Below are positions 22,423 through 35,929 of a stretch of DNA of 64,000 bases, piece by piece. The notes beneath the pieces were generated by a model. The model saw nothing but the letters and a program-made list of their open reading frames with translations, was not told the DNA's origin and did no database searches. The position numbers were made by a program, and so were the translations under genes. The DNA is from Mucidula mucida. Its lineage: Eukaryota > Basidiomycota > Agaricomycetes > Agaricales > Physalacriaceae. The stretch covers positions 310,001 to 374,000 of the forward strand of contig JADNYV010000003.1 in the NCBI GenBank assembly GCA_015501055.1, given 5' to 3'. Numbering within the stretch: position 1 is the stretch's first letter; the number at the start of each line of letters is the position of its first letter.

Positions 22423-24388
22423 ATGGCCTCCTCACTGCCACATGTGCCCGACACGGATCCCTCGCGATGCGCCATGGATCTTTTCCGCACCTCAATTGCT
22501 AAAAAGGTCGCCGACGCCCTCCCACCGCTCTCTCTTGAACAGGCCTATTCTGGCGTCGATTATGGTAAAAAAGGCGTTGATTTCACCATTGCTTTACCCC
22601 GTTTCCGCCTCCCCGGAAAAGTAGACGAAATCGCATCCAAAGTCATCGAACAAGTGAGTACATTCTCGTTAACCTCACTTCCGTCAGTAATTGTCTAGTT
22701 TGAAGCCGATGAATATGTTGCCTCTGTCATCCACGACAAGGCCTTTTTGCATTTTCAACTCAACACAACTACGATGATTCGCAACGTCCTCGACCAGATC
22801 CACACATTAACTCACAATACCGCCTCTGGCAAGTCAGAATACGGCACCAACACGTCTGGCCAAGGGAAGAAGATCATCATCGAGTACTCCTCGCCCAACA
22901 TTGCCAAATCCTTCCATGTCGGCCATCTTCGAAGTACCATTATTGGCGCCTTTCTGGTAAATCTCTACAAAAGCTGTGGCTGGGACGTCATTTCCATGAA
23001 TTACCTTGGTGATTGGGGCACACAGGCAAGGTACTCATCTAATTCTTGAATTAAAACTCACACCTCTTCTAGTTTGGTCTAATCGCCACAGGATTTGAAA
23101 AGTACGGGTCTCGTGAAGAACTCGAAAAGGACCCATAAAGCACCTCTTTGATGTATATGTCAAGGTGAACAAGGAGGCTGAAGCGAATCCAGAGATCAAA
23201 GTCGAGGCTGCTCGGTGGTTCAAGCGCATGGAGGATGGAGAAGAAGATGCCCTCAAGGACTGGCGAGTATGGCGGGAGTTGAGCGTCAAAAAGTATGCGG
23301 AAGAATATGAGCGTCTCAATGTCGCGTTCGACGTGTACGTTGGCGAAAGCATGGTTGGCAAGGAGTGGCAGGACAAGGCTCTTGAGCGTCTCGATAAAAT
23401 GGGATTGATTTCTGACGTGGAAGGTGCCAAGATCGTTGATCTCGAAAAGTGGAAGTTGGGTAGCGCCGTCTTGCGCAAAAAAGGTAATCTTCTTCTGGCA
23501 TTCACCTCCTGTTCTGATCTCCCTTGTAGACGGCACCTCGATTTACCTCACCCGAGATATTGGTGGCGCTATCGAGCGATACGAAAAGTACAAGTTCGAC
23601 AAGATGATCTACGTTGTCTCCTCACAACAGGACCTCCACCTGAAGCAATTCTTCAAAGTGCTTAGCCTCATGGAATTCCCTTGGGCATCCAATCTCGAGC
23701 ACGTCAACTACGGGTTAGTGCAGGGCATGAGCACGCGCCGAGGCACTGTCGTCTTCCTCGATCAGATTATCCGGGAGGCGGCAAGTGTCATGCACGCCCA
23801 GATGAGGACAAACGAAGACAAGTACGCCGCCATTGAAGACCCGAGACAACAAGTCTAGAAATAGGCATCACCGGCGTCAAGATTCAGGACATGGCTGCGA
23901 AACGGTACGTTCATCTTTGCCCATGTCATTTTCATGATCCTTATCTTTGACTAGTATCAACAACTATACCTTCAACTGGGACAGGATGAAGTCCTTTGAA
24001 GGTGACACAGGTCCATATCTTCAGTACGCCCACGTCCGACTCGCATCGATTGGGCGGAAAAATCCCCATCTCCTGCCCCTCCCGGCACCGTCCCGAATCG
24101 ACATTGAAACCCTGACGCAGAGCCAACACGCAAGGGATATCGTGTTCCTCATTGGAACATATCCCTGACGTGGTCAAGGTCGCGCTCAAGACGCATGAGC
24201 CAAGTGGGGTTGTGACATTTGCGTTCCGTCTGGCACATGCGATATCTAGTGCATGGGAGACAGTTGTGGTCAAGGGAGAGGAAGACATTGAAAAAGCTCG
24301 TGCTAGGATGTGGATGTACGAGTCGGCGAGGGATGTACTTGGTGCTGCTATGCGCCTACTTAGTATTCGACCTTTGGATCGCATGTAG
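22423..24388 (+). CDS. Arginyl-tRNA synthetase, frame interrupted three times
   Basis: Class I synthetase that charges tRNA-Arg. Family landmarks are [17 protein letters not shown] (HVGH is the HIGH motif), [62 protein letters not shown] (KMSKS-like loop) and [24 protein letters not shown], ending with DALR-type helices. The start 22423 gives [10 protein letters not shown]. The reading frame is broken at three places: a missing C near 23132-23134 (after LEKDP), a missing C near 23840-23842 (after IEDP), and an extra T near 24166 (before [14 protein letters not shown]). Apart from these the protein is complete. An intron at 23036-23072 uses a GC donor. I read the breaks as assembly errors. Confidence 0.85.
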
Positions 24389-24542
24389 ATTATTTAGAGT
24401 CAACCTATTTGCCCGTTTCGGATATCGAGCTCAGTCGCAAAAGCCCATCCATTACTTGAAACCCTATAATTATATGGGTATCGACAATTATTGTACCAGA
24501 CAAGAAATAGAAAACAGCTTTGAAAATGGTATCACAGATAAT

Positions 24543-26001
24543 TTACATCTGGGGGTTGGATGCTGGCATCTGCGGTTTGTGTAAATGTGTCCGTTCATCA
24601 TCATCATCATCATCGTCATCATCCTCTGTTTCTTCGTCCTCTTCACGAAGCTGAGACAACCCAACATGCTCTGTTCCATCAAAAAGTGTGGTGGAATGGT
24701 ACCGCCGTCCACCATTCGCTGTGCGGGGAGTCTCCGGTGCTTCCACTATTCCATGCCATTCATCTATAGATAGTCTGCCGGTAAGACTTCCTCGTGTTCG
24801 ATGAGTTGGAATAAAATCGTCTTCCGCCGGCGGGGCCGTATAACCATTCAATTCGAGCGCAGCATTCGAATCACGAGAAAGGTTGAGGATGTGCACACCA
24901 AGGAAGATGACCACAAATCCGGCGATTAGACTAATGGTGTTGGTGGCATCAGTGGTGTTGAAGCCTTGGAAGAGAATGAGGGATGCGACGATGGTCGCAG
25001 AGGAGAAGCCGACGTAATACATCGGATTGACTCTGCATAGAAAAACGTAAACAATTGTCAAAGAAGGGGATGAAGAGGACGCACATGTTGACTGAGAACG
25101 TGTCCAGCGATTTGTTGTAGTAATTCATCTGCACAACAATGCATAGAATTGTGACGACGCCAAAGACATATGTGCTCGGACGCAGGAATTGATTATTGCC
25201 GCTGAATGTGAGTTTGACAGCAACGCCAAAGCCTTTGATGGACATTACGGAGACGGAGCCAACGAGGGAACAGATGGATATGTAGACCGTGGGATTGGTG
25301 CGACCATATACGGGGACGACGATGTATATCATAACGAGGGAGACGACGAGGACAGTGAAAACGTATAGCAGGAAGCCTAGAAAGGTTGAGAAAGCGGTAG
25401 CCACGTAGCCGAACAGCTTACCTGGATGGACAGCATACTCTAATATTTCATCCACGGTCTCGACGGGTTTGTCTTCGGGGGCATGGAGTACGATGATGAG
25501 GGATCCAATGAGAGCCAGGGCGCAGCCTACCCGTCCGAGGTGACCAAGGCGCTCTTTGAGTAGGAATGAAGCAAGGATGGCACCAATGAGCACGCTCAGT
25601 GCACCAAGCGGGGTCACCAGTATTGGCGGGGCGAATATGTATGCGAGAAAATTAGCAGCTACAACAGAATCAGCAGAGCTGTGTGAAATCAGAGGCAGCC
25701 GTACTCTCTCCTAGAACCACTGCGAAAAAGTGAATAAATCAGGCTACTCCGGAGTGCCGGGATCACGCACACGTTGTCATTCCTGCCCACCAGACTGGAT
25801 TCTTGAGATAGTTCATGTTGTCCGAGGCTGCGGCACCACCATACGACGCGTCGGCGGAGGCATTGAGACCCTTGAGGAGCTATGAAGCGAGTGGCGGGAC
25901 CTGCGTGAATGGCGCACCTTTTTGGTGATGATTGAGGAGGCGCCGATGGCAGCTGAGCCAGACACAGCCAGCGCGAGACCTATCCATTTGTCGTCCACCA
26001 T
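24543..26001 (-). CDS. NIPA-type magnesium transporter (DUF803)
   Basis: Multi-pass membrane protein of the NIPA family, Mg2+ transport in characterised members, probably at plasma or endosomal membrane. Starts MVDDKWIGLALAVSGSAAIG, then the family stretches ANFLAYIFAPPILVTPLGAL, VLIGAILASFLLKERLG, LIGSLIIVLHAPEDKP, and later VVTILCIVVQMNYYNKSLD and VNPMYYVGFSSATIVAS. About nine hydrophobic segments are visible. A long soluble tail follows, ending with an acidic run of Asp encoded by an imperfect TCA/TCG microsatellite (24597-24628). Several short introns. Substrate is inferred from the family. Confidence 0.9.
24597..24628. repeat. Imperfect catcat/catcgt microsatellite inside the NIPA-type gene
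   Basis: Tandem trinucleotides on the plus strand (tcatcatcatcatcatcgtcatcatc) that encode, on the minus strand, a run of aspartates in the transporter tail. It is coding and likely length-variable. Confidence 0.8.
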
Positions 26002-26132
26002 CGCTGTGCTGATATCTCTGAAAAGTGGTTGTCGTCGTAGTCGGCAGCACTTAGCAGAGCATGATGGTCGGTGTCAAGTCTTGGGGTCACGCCGTGTCAC
26101 ACGTAGTAAACACGGATTAATTAAATAATTCT

Positions 26133-27070
26133 TCATCTACGAGTACGAGTAAACGGTATCTGGAAGCCTGATAGTAGGGCGCGAGCACGGTCCTGCGCTC
26201 CGACACCAGTCGCATTCGTCACGAAATGAATGTGCATTCCGTACTGGCGCGGGTAGGCATCCACGTTGACCTCGATCTGAGGGAAGAATTGCATCGCCTC
26301 TGGCGGCAGTCCCATCGCGACAACTCCCGACACTGAGCTCACTTTGTGCACATTCGAGCCCGCATATGGCAATGGAACCCCGTCAAAGTCGCGCAACCGC
26401 GGCAGCACAAAGTCCACCAACGTCGACATGAACTCGTACATGCTGTGTCCCTTCAAATCCACTTTGGCCCCGACAGGAATGTTTGGGCGAATCCAGCCAC
26501 CGACTGGCCGCTTGCCCTTGGTGATCTGTACACCTTCAACCGCATGCAAACCGCCGCCCTTGGACGTCTCGCCCGATAGTGCCCGCACCGCCATGATAGC
26601 ACCAACAAGCTCCTGCCGACTCTGTACTGCCTGCTTGACCATGGTGTGAATCTGTATCCGTTCTAGACGCGTGACATTCTCAGGCGTATCAGGCGGCGGC
26701 AGCTCGCGGACAACCTGGGCGTCACCTCCAACCGAATAGTTCTTCCGGTACTTGGAATACGGATCCTCGGGGTCGAATTTAAGACGTATGTCTCGGCGAG
26801 GTGGACGTGGTACGAGCTCATGCGTGTAGTTCATGTACATCACATCGTCGCGGACAGTGTTGAAGTAATGGTCCTCGTAGCGACTAGGCGCGTATTCGTG
26901 TAGGACAATTTTGGTGGGCGTCACAGGTACCGAGTTATAGGGTCTTTTCTCAGCCCACGCGGGGCTACCGAAGGGATGCCAAACTGCGTTATAGAGCCAG
27001 CCTTGCTGAATGTCTGCACCGCCGTCTCGACCACTTTTTTGGCCGCAGTCGTGGCCGACGTTGCTGCCAT
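26133..27070 (-). CDS. Mitochondrial large ribosomal subunit protein uL5m
   Basis: Component of the mitochondrial 54S subunit (uL5 family, MRPL7 in yeast). The conserved body starts VPVTPTKIVLHEYAPSR and contains RLERIQIHTMVKQAVQSRQ, a Gly-rich segment GWIRPNIPVGAKVDLKG and the domain end VNVDAYPRQYGMHIHFVTNA. The start at 27070 gives MAATSATTAAKKV, the only ATG in a suitable place; but this frame and the body frame differ by one base. One missing A in the run of six at 27035-27040 would join them through WLYNAVWHPFGSPAWAEKR. I infer a consensus error; an unusual intron remains possible. Mitochondrial location is inferred from the family. Confidence 0.82.
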
Positions 27071-28114
27071 CTAGCGGATTTGAGTTATTTTACAGCAAAG
27101 ACAAAGGAAACAACGAACGGAGAGAGCGACTGACTTTGCGAAAAGAGTGGAACAAGCCTTGGCAGAGAATGAAATAACAAGGACAAGCTACGGCATTGCC
27201 ACCGATCAAAAATCTTATACTTCCGACGGGCTTACAGTGCACAGTCGATAAACTTTTCACCAAAGACACAACATTCTGTCCGCAACAGGTCTGTGTCTGA
27301 CGACAGGTTGGGAACGCCACAAATAGTCGCGCTGTGATACATTATTATCCGAAATGAAGACACAAAGCTATCCTGATCAGAGTCCTCTTGGGCGCCGCTA
27401 CTCCTCTCAATCAGCCAATCTATTTCCTCCCTTCATGAGGGCTATCCAGATCAACTTTTACCTGTAACCTTGGATATATTCAACCAGAAGGACGTCGCAT
27501 TGGCGTCAAGACGCGTTATTGAGCATTCTGGTCGAATTGATAATGTTATCGTTAGCAATGTTGGATGCGCCGTCTTTGGGAAATTGAAGGCACTCTAAGG
27601 ACGGAGGCCAGTTGGGTCCGGTGTATGTCTTGAAGGAAATATATGTGTCGCGTCGTTTGAGTCATACGAGTGCCTAAACTTGGATCGCAAGGAGATTCCG
27701 TGAGCAAGGGACGGACAGATGTGTCTTCGACAAAAGCACAGCAGGCAGATATCGCGACAACCGTTTGTTATTGTTGTACAATAAATTCGGTAAGGTGTTG
27801 AACGTTGAACCATCTCTTGGTTCGACGGAATCATTGTACGTTCATACGCGTGTTAATCGCGCGTAAGTCGGTTAATTGAGTCTTGAGCTAGCTCTATCAA
27901 CAGCTGTGTAGCGAACCTGTTTCGAGTCGATTTCTAGCTGTCATGTAAACGCGCGCGCATCCAATTTTGCAGGAGTGCCAGCCGTATAGAATGGAATTGG
28001 AACGTGGCCAATGAGCCGCGGTTGTAGCGGGGGCATTCGGCCGAAACGCCGAAACGCCAATGACTCGAAAAAGTTTTGCAATCGCGACTTGATTCCAACC
28101 TGCTTCCACCTACC
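27071..28114. other. Intergenic kilobase holding a short-chain dehydrogenase relic
   Basis: 1044 bases between the divergent uL5m and ILV5 genes. Apart from the relic described at 27401-27598 it holds no open gene; several inverted short repeats (for example ctgccagccg / cggctggca fragments) are too short to interpret. The last ~150 bases must include the ILV5 promoter; I see no clear TATA box. Confidence 0.4.
27401..27598 (+). pseudogene. Relic of a short-chain dehydrogenase/reductase
   Basis: One open stretch of 65 codons reads like the middle of an AYR1-like SDR: LHEGYPDQLLPVTLDIFNQ, then VIEHSGRIDNVIVSNVGCA, then FGKLKAL and a stop. The family pattern is LDVT...GRIDVLVNNAGY, so the core NNAG has become SNVG. 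There is no Rossmann start, no catalytic YxxxK part and no plausible flanking exon. I read it as a truncated, decaying copy. The match is from recognition of the motif order only. Confidence 0.55.
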
Positions 28115-29415
28115 ATGGCCTCCCTCACTGCCCCCCTTCGTGCTGCCGCTAGACGCGCGCCCCGTGCCGCTCTTACCACTCGTTCCTTCTCTGTCGCTGC
28201 ACGCGCAGCACCAAAAGCTCGGCCTGTGGTCCACACCCACAAGCAGCAGGTAGGCCTGCTTGTTCGAAAAAATAAGAAAAGTATTTGACCCTCCTATAGA
28301 CTCGCGGTATCAAAACGCTCGACTTTGCGGGCACAAAAGAGGTTGTGTATGAACGGAGCGACTGGCCTCTGGCTAAGCTCCAGGACTACTTCAAGAACGA
28401 CACGCTCGCGCTTATCGGTTATGGCTCGCAAGGCCATGGTCAGGGTCTGAACGCTCGCGACAACGGCCTCAATGTCATTGTTGGTGTCCGCAAAGACGGT
28501 GAGAGCTGGAAGCAGGCCATGGCTGATGGCTGGGTAAGTTGGTCTCATTTTCGCTACTGCTCGTGTTTTCATGAATGTTGCCTGTAGGTTCCTGGAGAAA
28601 CCCTCTTCCCCATCGAAGAGGCCATCAACAAGGGCACCATCATCATGAATCTCCTGTCGGACGCGGCTCAGTCGCAAACATGGCCCACTATCGCCCCACT
28701 CATTACCAAGGGCAAGACTCTCTACTTCTCACATGGTTTCTCCGTCGTCTACAAGGACGATACCCATGTCATTCCTCCACCCGACGTTGACGTCGTCCTC
28801 GTTGCACCCAAAGGGTCCGGTGTCACCGTACGGACTCTCTTCAAGGAGGGCCGCGGCATCAACTCTTCCGTTGCCGTATTCCAGGATGTCACTGGCAAAG
28901 CCAAAGAAAAAGCCATTGCTCTCGGTGTTGGTATCGGCTCCGGTTACATGTATGACACCACCTTCGAGAAGGAGGTCTACTCTGACCTGTACGGCGAGCG
29001 TGGTGTTCTCATGGGCGCCATCCAGGGACTCTTCCTTGCGCAGTACCAGGTCCTCCGCAAAAACGGCCACACTCCATCTGAGGCGTTCAACGAGACCGTC
29101 GAAGAGGCCACCCAATCTCTTTATCCCCTTATCGGTGCCAAGGGCATGGACTACATGTACGGCGCTTGCTCCACCACTGCCCGTCGCGGTGCTCTTGATT
29201 GGGCCCCCATCTTCGAAAAAGCCAACGTTCCCATCTTTGAACAGCTTTACGAGAGCGTGAAGAACGGCACAGAGACAAGAAAGAGTCTCGAGTTCAACGG
29301 CCGTTCCACCTACCGTCAAGATCTCGCAAAGGAGCTTGAGGAAATCAACAACCAGGAGATCTGGAGGGCAGGGAAAACTGTGCGTTCGCTACGCCCAGAT
29401 ACCAAGTCTGAGTAA
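28115..29415 (+). CDS. ILV5: Ketol-acid reductoisomerase, mitochondrial
   Basis: Second step of valine, leucine and isoleucine synthesis: NADPH- and Mg-dependent isomeroreduction of acetolactate or acetohydroxybutyrate, in mitochondria. Exons 28115-28249, 28300-28533 and 28588-29415 sum to 398 residues. The Arg/Ala-rich N-terminus (APLRAAARRAPRAALTTRSFS) is a presequence. The NADPH-binding loop is LALIGYGSQGHGQGLNARDNG, followed by the KARI blocks IGSGYMYDTTFEKEVYSDL, YGERGVLMGAIQGLF and EATQSLYPLIGAKGMDYMYG. The C-terminus is fungal-like (NQEIWRAGKTVRSLRP). Clean, canonical introns. Confidence 0.97.
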
Positions 29416-29983
29416 AGTGTATACTATGTGCTTGGAATTTGATTTTTGGATGTTTATCGACCATGCTTGTGTGTCCAAGTGATTGAGAAGTTTGCGGAGC
29501 GCTGTCGCTCTCAACCGTTTCCAATGCTTGGTGAGTAATTAAACTTGTGCAGACAGAATTGTTATTCGCGGTAGCGAACAGGCTTGCAGACTGTCTCCTA
29601 TCCGATACAGTTAACTTCAGACGTTCATTCGGTCAGTCATGATGGAAAACTTTCTGATTATAGATTGCATGGCGAACAAGTGTTCACAGAGTCATGAAGG
29701 AGGGGCACTTCTTCTCAAGAATGACAGCTCCTTTCTTCTGGTGATTCTCATGGGACATCACGTGTTTGTAACTTCCGGAACAGCAACACTCTTTTTGCGC
29801 CACAGATTGCGCCCCGTATATGTTTACCTCAACTTGAGCGACGACTGGCGAAACTTTACTCTCGTTATATGCGGATCGCGTTGAAAAGGGTCTTTCTTTT
29901 CAATCATTGATCCCTTACAGTTCAAAGGTATTGATACAATATCATCCACCCACCATCATTTGGGGGTCTCGTAACTCGTCTCA
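29416..29983. other. Convergent 3' region, ILV5 / ING protein
   Basis: 568 bases between two 3' ends, with no supported gene. An open frame at 29639-29884 codes for a low-complexity-free but unrecognisable 81-residue peptide with no family resemblance; I treat it as chance. Confidence 0.4.
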
Positions 29984-31225
29984 TCATCTCCTCCTTCTCC
30001 TTGCACTTGTCTGCGTAGCTATCTTAGGCAGGCAGGCAGGGCAATACCAGTTTGTAGTTTCCTTCAACTGGCCAGACTTGAGGCCGACGCATTCATAATG
30101 GAACTGCAAAGAATGATAATTAGTATGAGACGGCGACATCACATTCAAAGAATTACCCATTCGTAAGGGCAGTTCGTCCCGTCGCACGCGATCATCTACG
30201 CAGAATAAGAAGCACTTCCCAGATGTCGCACGAAATTGAACGTACATCACCGAAACTCTTCTTTTGACAGAAACAATATGGTTTATCATCGTCAGCTTCT
30301 TCTTCTTCAGCTTCAACGTCCGCCTCTGCCTCGACTTTAGGTTCTGGGACAGGCACCGGTGCTGGCGGTGGAGGCGCGGGATGCAACTGACGCGACAGCC
30401 TAGATTGACGAGGTACCGGAGTGGACTTTGGTGGCGGAATAGGGGAGATAGAGCGTGCGGGTGGAAGCTTTATTGAAGGCGCAGCTGTGATCTTACGTTC
30501 TGTACACAATTAACAAAAGTTGTTGAAGAGGAAATACAACGTACTCTTCGTTGCCGAGCCTGAAGGTGTGGTTGCTGTAGGCACTGCAGCCACTGAAGGA
30601 GATCGGCGCTGTGGAGTGGGGCTGGGGGCTGCAACTGGCGACATAACGCTCCGCAAATTTTCACTGATTTGTGTGGCGGCATTACTGCCGAGGGTAAATC
30701 CAGTAGAAGCACTCGGGGACGACCGTGTTTGGATAGGTGGTGGAGGTGTTTCTCCCTGCAGACGACGAACTTTGGCCAAGTCGCCGTCAAGACGCGCCTG
30801 AGTACGCGTAATGAGGCTGATCATTGACGAAGAGAGGATCATTTTCTCGTGAGTCAGTCTCTGTACTTCGGCAAAGGCTGCTGATATACGCGCTTGAGTG
30901 GGAGCCTTATAGTTCGGGGGAACGCCGGTGGCCTGACGAGATGCTTCCACGTAACGTTGACATTCGCCTTCAATGGCCGCTTGAATATCTGAGGGTTTGA
31001 ATTATAGGAATGTTCACGGTTGAAGAGAGGAGACTCGCCGTATGCCTTGGAGTCAAGATGCTTGATCTCCTCGCACATTTGGCGTATTTCATTAGGAAGA
31101 TTGTCAATACCTGCAACAATAGTGAGTCTTATAGAACAATGGCATCTGAGTTATGACTGACTATAGATGAATTCAGTGGCAATATTCGACGCCTCTTCAA
31201 TGGCCTGGGCAGAAATGGTATTCAT
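29984..31225 (-). CDS. ING-family PHD-finger protein (chromatin reader)
   Basis: Subunit of a histone acetyltransferase or deacetylase complex that reads H3K4me3, in the nucleus. The ING helical N-terminus reads IEEASNIATEFIYSIDNLPNEIRQMCEEIKHLD (split here at the start of its second half by an intron) and continues with EGECQRYVEASRQ. A long Ser/Pro-rich linker follows, with basic KRK and an acidic stretch EAEADVEAEEEE. The C-terminal PHD finger is CFCQKKSFGD, then a small exon with C-x-C residues (IACDGTNCPYEW), then FHYECVGL and WYCPACL, i.e. Cys4-His-Cys3, and an Arg-rich end. The start at 31225 (MNTISAQAIEEA) is the first in-frame ATG; an extra upstream exon cannot be excluded. Which of the yeast-type Yng1/Yng2/Pho23 orthologues it is cannot be decided. 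Confidence 0.88.
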
Positions 31226-31708
31226 GTTAGCCGGCCAAGGCTGCTCGTCGTCGGGAGGGACGGCGCTTTGCGATAGTCAGCGTCTATAAGTGGCTGTAAA
31301 AGGCTAGGTTATGGTCTGTGCCAAAGTCATGCATGTGATCGGTGCCAGTAAGTGATCGTCACCGCCAGACAGCCACAAAGGGAGCTAGGCCAAAGCTAGG
31401 CTATCTCTTTCGAAGTATGTTGGTGTCCTAAAACATTCGTTTGGCTCATGTACAGGATAAATAAATGGAACAAGGTGTAAGACTGAATCGACGCGTCGTT
31501 TTCGAGCGAACCTCTACTACGCGAATGCACTCCCACCAGAGGCATTGACCACGTCCATTCAGGTCTATGCGCCAAAGGAGTCAAGTCTTTTCGTGAAGGA
31601 CTTGACCATCCGTCTATTTCTGCGGAAATTCCACAACCCTGCCAGATGACTGCTGATAATCCCAGAGCGGAAAGTTTGTCTATATAGAGCAAGTTTTGGA
31701 TAACAATA
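31226..31708. other. Intergenic region, ING gene promoter / LPD1 3' flank
   Basis: 483 bases between two minus-strand genes. The upstream half should hold the ING promoter; nothing distinctive, no repeats, no TATA box that I trust. Confidence 0.35.
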
Positions 31709-33599
<1,891 letters not shown>

Positions 33600-33770
33600 T
33601 GGAGAAAGGACTGAGAGTTACTGTCAGCGTTTACGCGCACACCTAGTTAACCGAGTCCGGCCAAAGCCGTGACCGATTGTTCCCGATGCCTTCTCCGGAT
33701 CTGAACGCAGCTATGATACAGCAATACATAGAGTGTACATTCTAAGGTATACAACAAGGTCCTTACAACA

Positions 33771-35772
33771 CTAATCCTCGTCCATCTCAATCCACTCGTC
33801 CTCTGCAGCACTAAGTCTCTCTTCGGATCCCCATCTATCCTCCGTCGCGTTCACATTCGATCCACCGCGCTCCATAAGTTCCGCCAAGCGTCCACGAGCA
33901 AAGAAATCGGCTTCTTCGCCCTTCACCACCACCTTCTCGTGCATATCACTCCAACCCAATCGACTCTGGAAAAACCGTCTGGCATTCTTGGGCTTGCTTT
34001 CTTTATGATTGTGATGGCCCTGTACGTCGAAATACCGCCCAGTCAACAAACTCATCCGCCCGTTCGTATGTCGTTTAACGCGAGAATGACGCGAGCGACG
34101 GCGAGTTGCAGATTCTGAATTGTCCGATTCATCGTCTTCTGAAGACGATTCAGATACATCAGAGTCTTGCAGCTTGTACACGAAACGAGAGTGCTCTGTA
34201 ACAAGAATTATAAGGCGATAGATCAAAGTGCAAAATTTGAGCATACGAGCAAGGCTCTCGTCCAAGGCGTCACGTTCGGTTGTTTCCTTGCCAAAACCAA
34301 GTTCATCGAGGAGACTTTCTCGTGGGGTATCTTGCATCGCTACTGAAGGCGCTGTTTTTAATGCTCGTATCTGTTCAAGAGCATTAATCCTGTAATGACT
34401 ATGAGAACTGTAAGAGAATCGGTAGCACATTTGACATACTTGACAGTTTCCAAGGATCCATCTTTGACATTGAGGTCTTCCATGTTGTTCTGCACAACCT
34501 CGAGTCTGTACCGAGGGCCGAACCACTCAAAGTATTCATTCCATGGTAGACTTCGGTCAATCTCATTCTCGATACCGAGGGCACAAGCTGTCTCAAATGC
34601 CCACGTTCGCGCAACATTCTTTACGGTGTAGCCTCCGCCACCTAGAAGGATGAATGGGATGTTTTGTTTCCGCACGAACTGTACACAGTGAGCATGCCCT
34701 GCCATAGAAATGTTGAAGCAACCGAGTTTATCACCGGAGAGCGAATCTGCACCGCACTGAAGGACTATGGCGCCTGGTTGGAAGCTCTCAATTATCTGAG
34801 AAATAATCTGTGATTTGACGTTAGGTGAGAAACAGATAGATGGCAAGTTCAAACGTACTGGCTCAAAGATGCTGGCAAAGGAATCGTCGCTAATGCCATC
34901 CTTGAGGGGTACATTGACTGCGTATCCCTTCCCTTTCCCTCGTCCTTTATCGCTTTGTGTTCCGGTACCTGGGAAGTATTCGCCGTATTTGTGGAAACTA
35001 CAAGTCATCACGCGGTCGGTTGTGTAAAAAGCCTCTTCTACACCGTCACCGTGATGGCAATCGATATCAATGTAGAGAACGCGTGGATAACTGCGAAGCA
35101 ACTCGAGAATTCCCAGAACGATGTCGTTTATATAACAGAAGCCAGAAGCCTCACGCTTTTTCGCATGATGGAGGCCACCAGCCCAGTTGATAGCGATGTC
35201 AGCTGCTCCAGACGTGAGACGACGAGCGGCAGCTACAACAACAGTTAGTGTAGGCTGCGGAACGACATTTTGTGGCATACCGATTGAACCTCCAGCTGAT
35301 ATAGAACAAAATTCAAAGACACCTTCAAAAGGAGGATTATCTTCTCCTACGAGGACTGTTTTTATCAGCCGGTTCACCGTCAATGACCTTGTCACTTACA
35401 GCGCGTTCCTCCGTAGGTTAATTCTGAGGAGGTCTCTGGGGTGACCCTATTGAGAAAGTGGATGTACTCGTCGGTGTGAAATGCAGTCATTGCCTCTGGA
35501 GATGCGCGCGGAGGTCTCTATAATGCATTCATTGGGAGAACGGGTAGCTCGGCGAATGAAGTACCAGAACATGCATCATGGGCAGCATATCGTACGCGAC
35601 AATGAGGTCATGTGCCACTCTTATCCGGTGAGGCTTCATTGGATGTCCAAGCCCGTACGTGTAGGCGCCAACGTCGGCTGTGGCGGGCATGGTAAGCTAG
35701 ACGGTGCATCAAGTGGCAAAAATGTTCCGCACAGTCATAATAGTACGACACCCGCTTTTTGAGGTTATTCAT
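33771..35772 (-). CDS. Class I histone deacetylase (Rpd3/Hos2 type)
   Basis: Zn-dependent lysine deacetylase of chromatin. From the start at 35772, [13 protein letters not shown] splices to [19 protein letters not shown], then [16 protein letters not shown]. The catalytic pocket shows [17 protein letters not shown] (active-site His pair), [17 protein letters not shown] (Zn Asp and His), [29 protein letters not shown] and [15 protein letters not shown] (conserved Tyr). Everything required for catalysis is present. A C-terminal extension holds a Ser/Glu/Asp-rich patch ([15 protein letters not shown]), basic clusters and an acidic end DEWIEMDED. Both Rpd3-like and Hos2-like residues occur, so I do not assign the orthologue. 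About ten introns. Confidence 0.93.
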
Positions 35773-35929
35773 GGCTCAGTGACGTGAGATTGAAGAGCTG
35801 GCCAGAGTGTCAACGGGTATAAGAAATCTGGGAGTAGGGTGGCTGCGATGGTGTTTGTGTAAAAGAGCTGGAGACTCGATCACAGGTGCGGCAAGCGCTG
35901 ACTCAGCATCTTCTCAACCTTCGACCATC

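Noticed and set aside
29639..29884. 81-codon frame on the plus strand
   Set aside because: Lies in a convergent 3' gap, without promoter features or recognisable domains.
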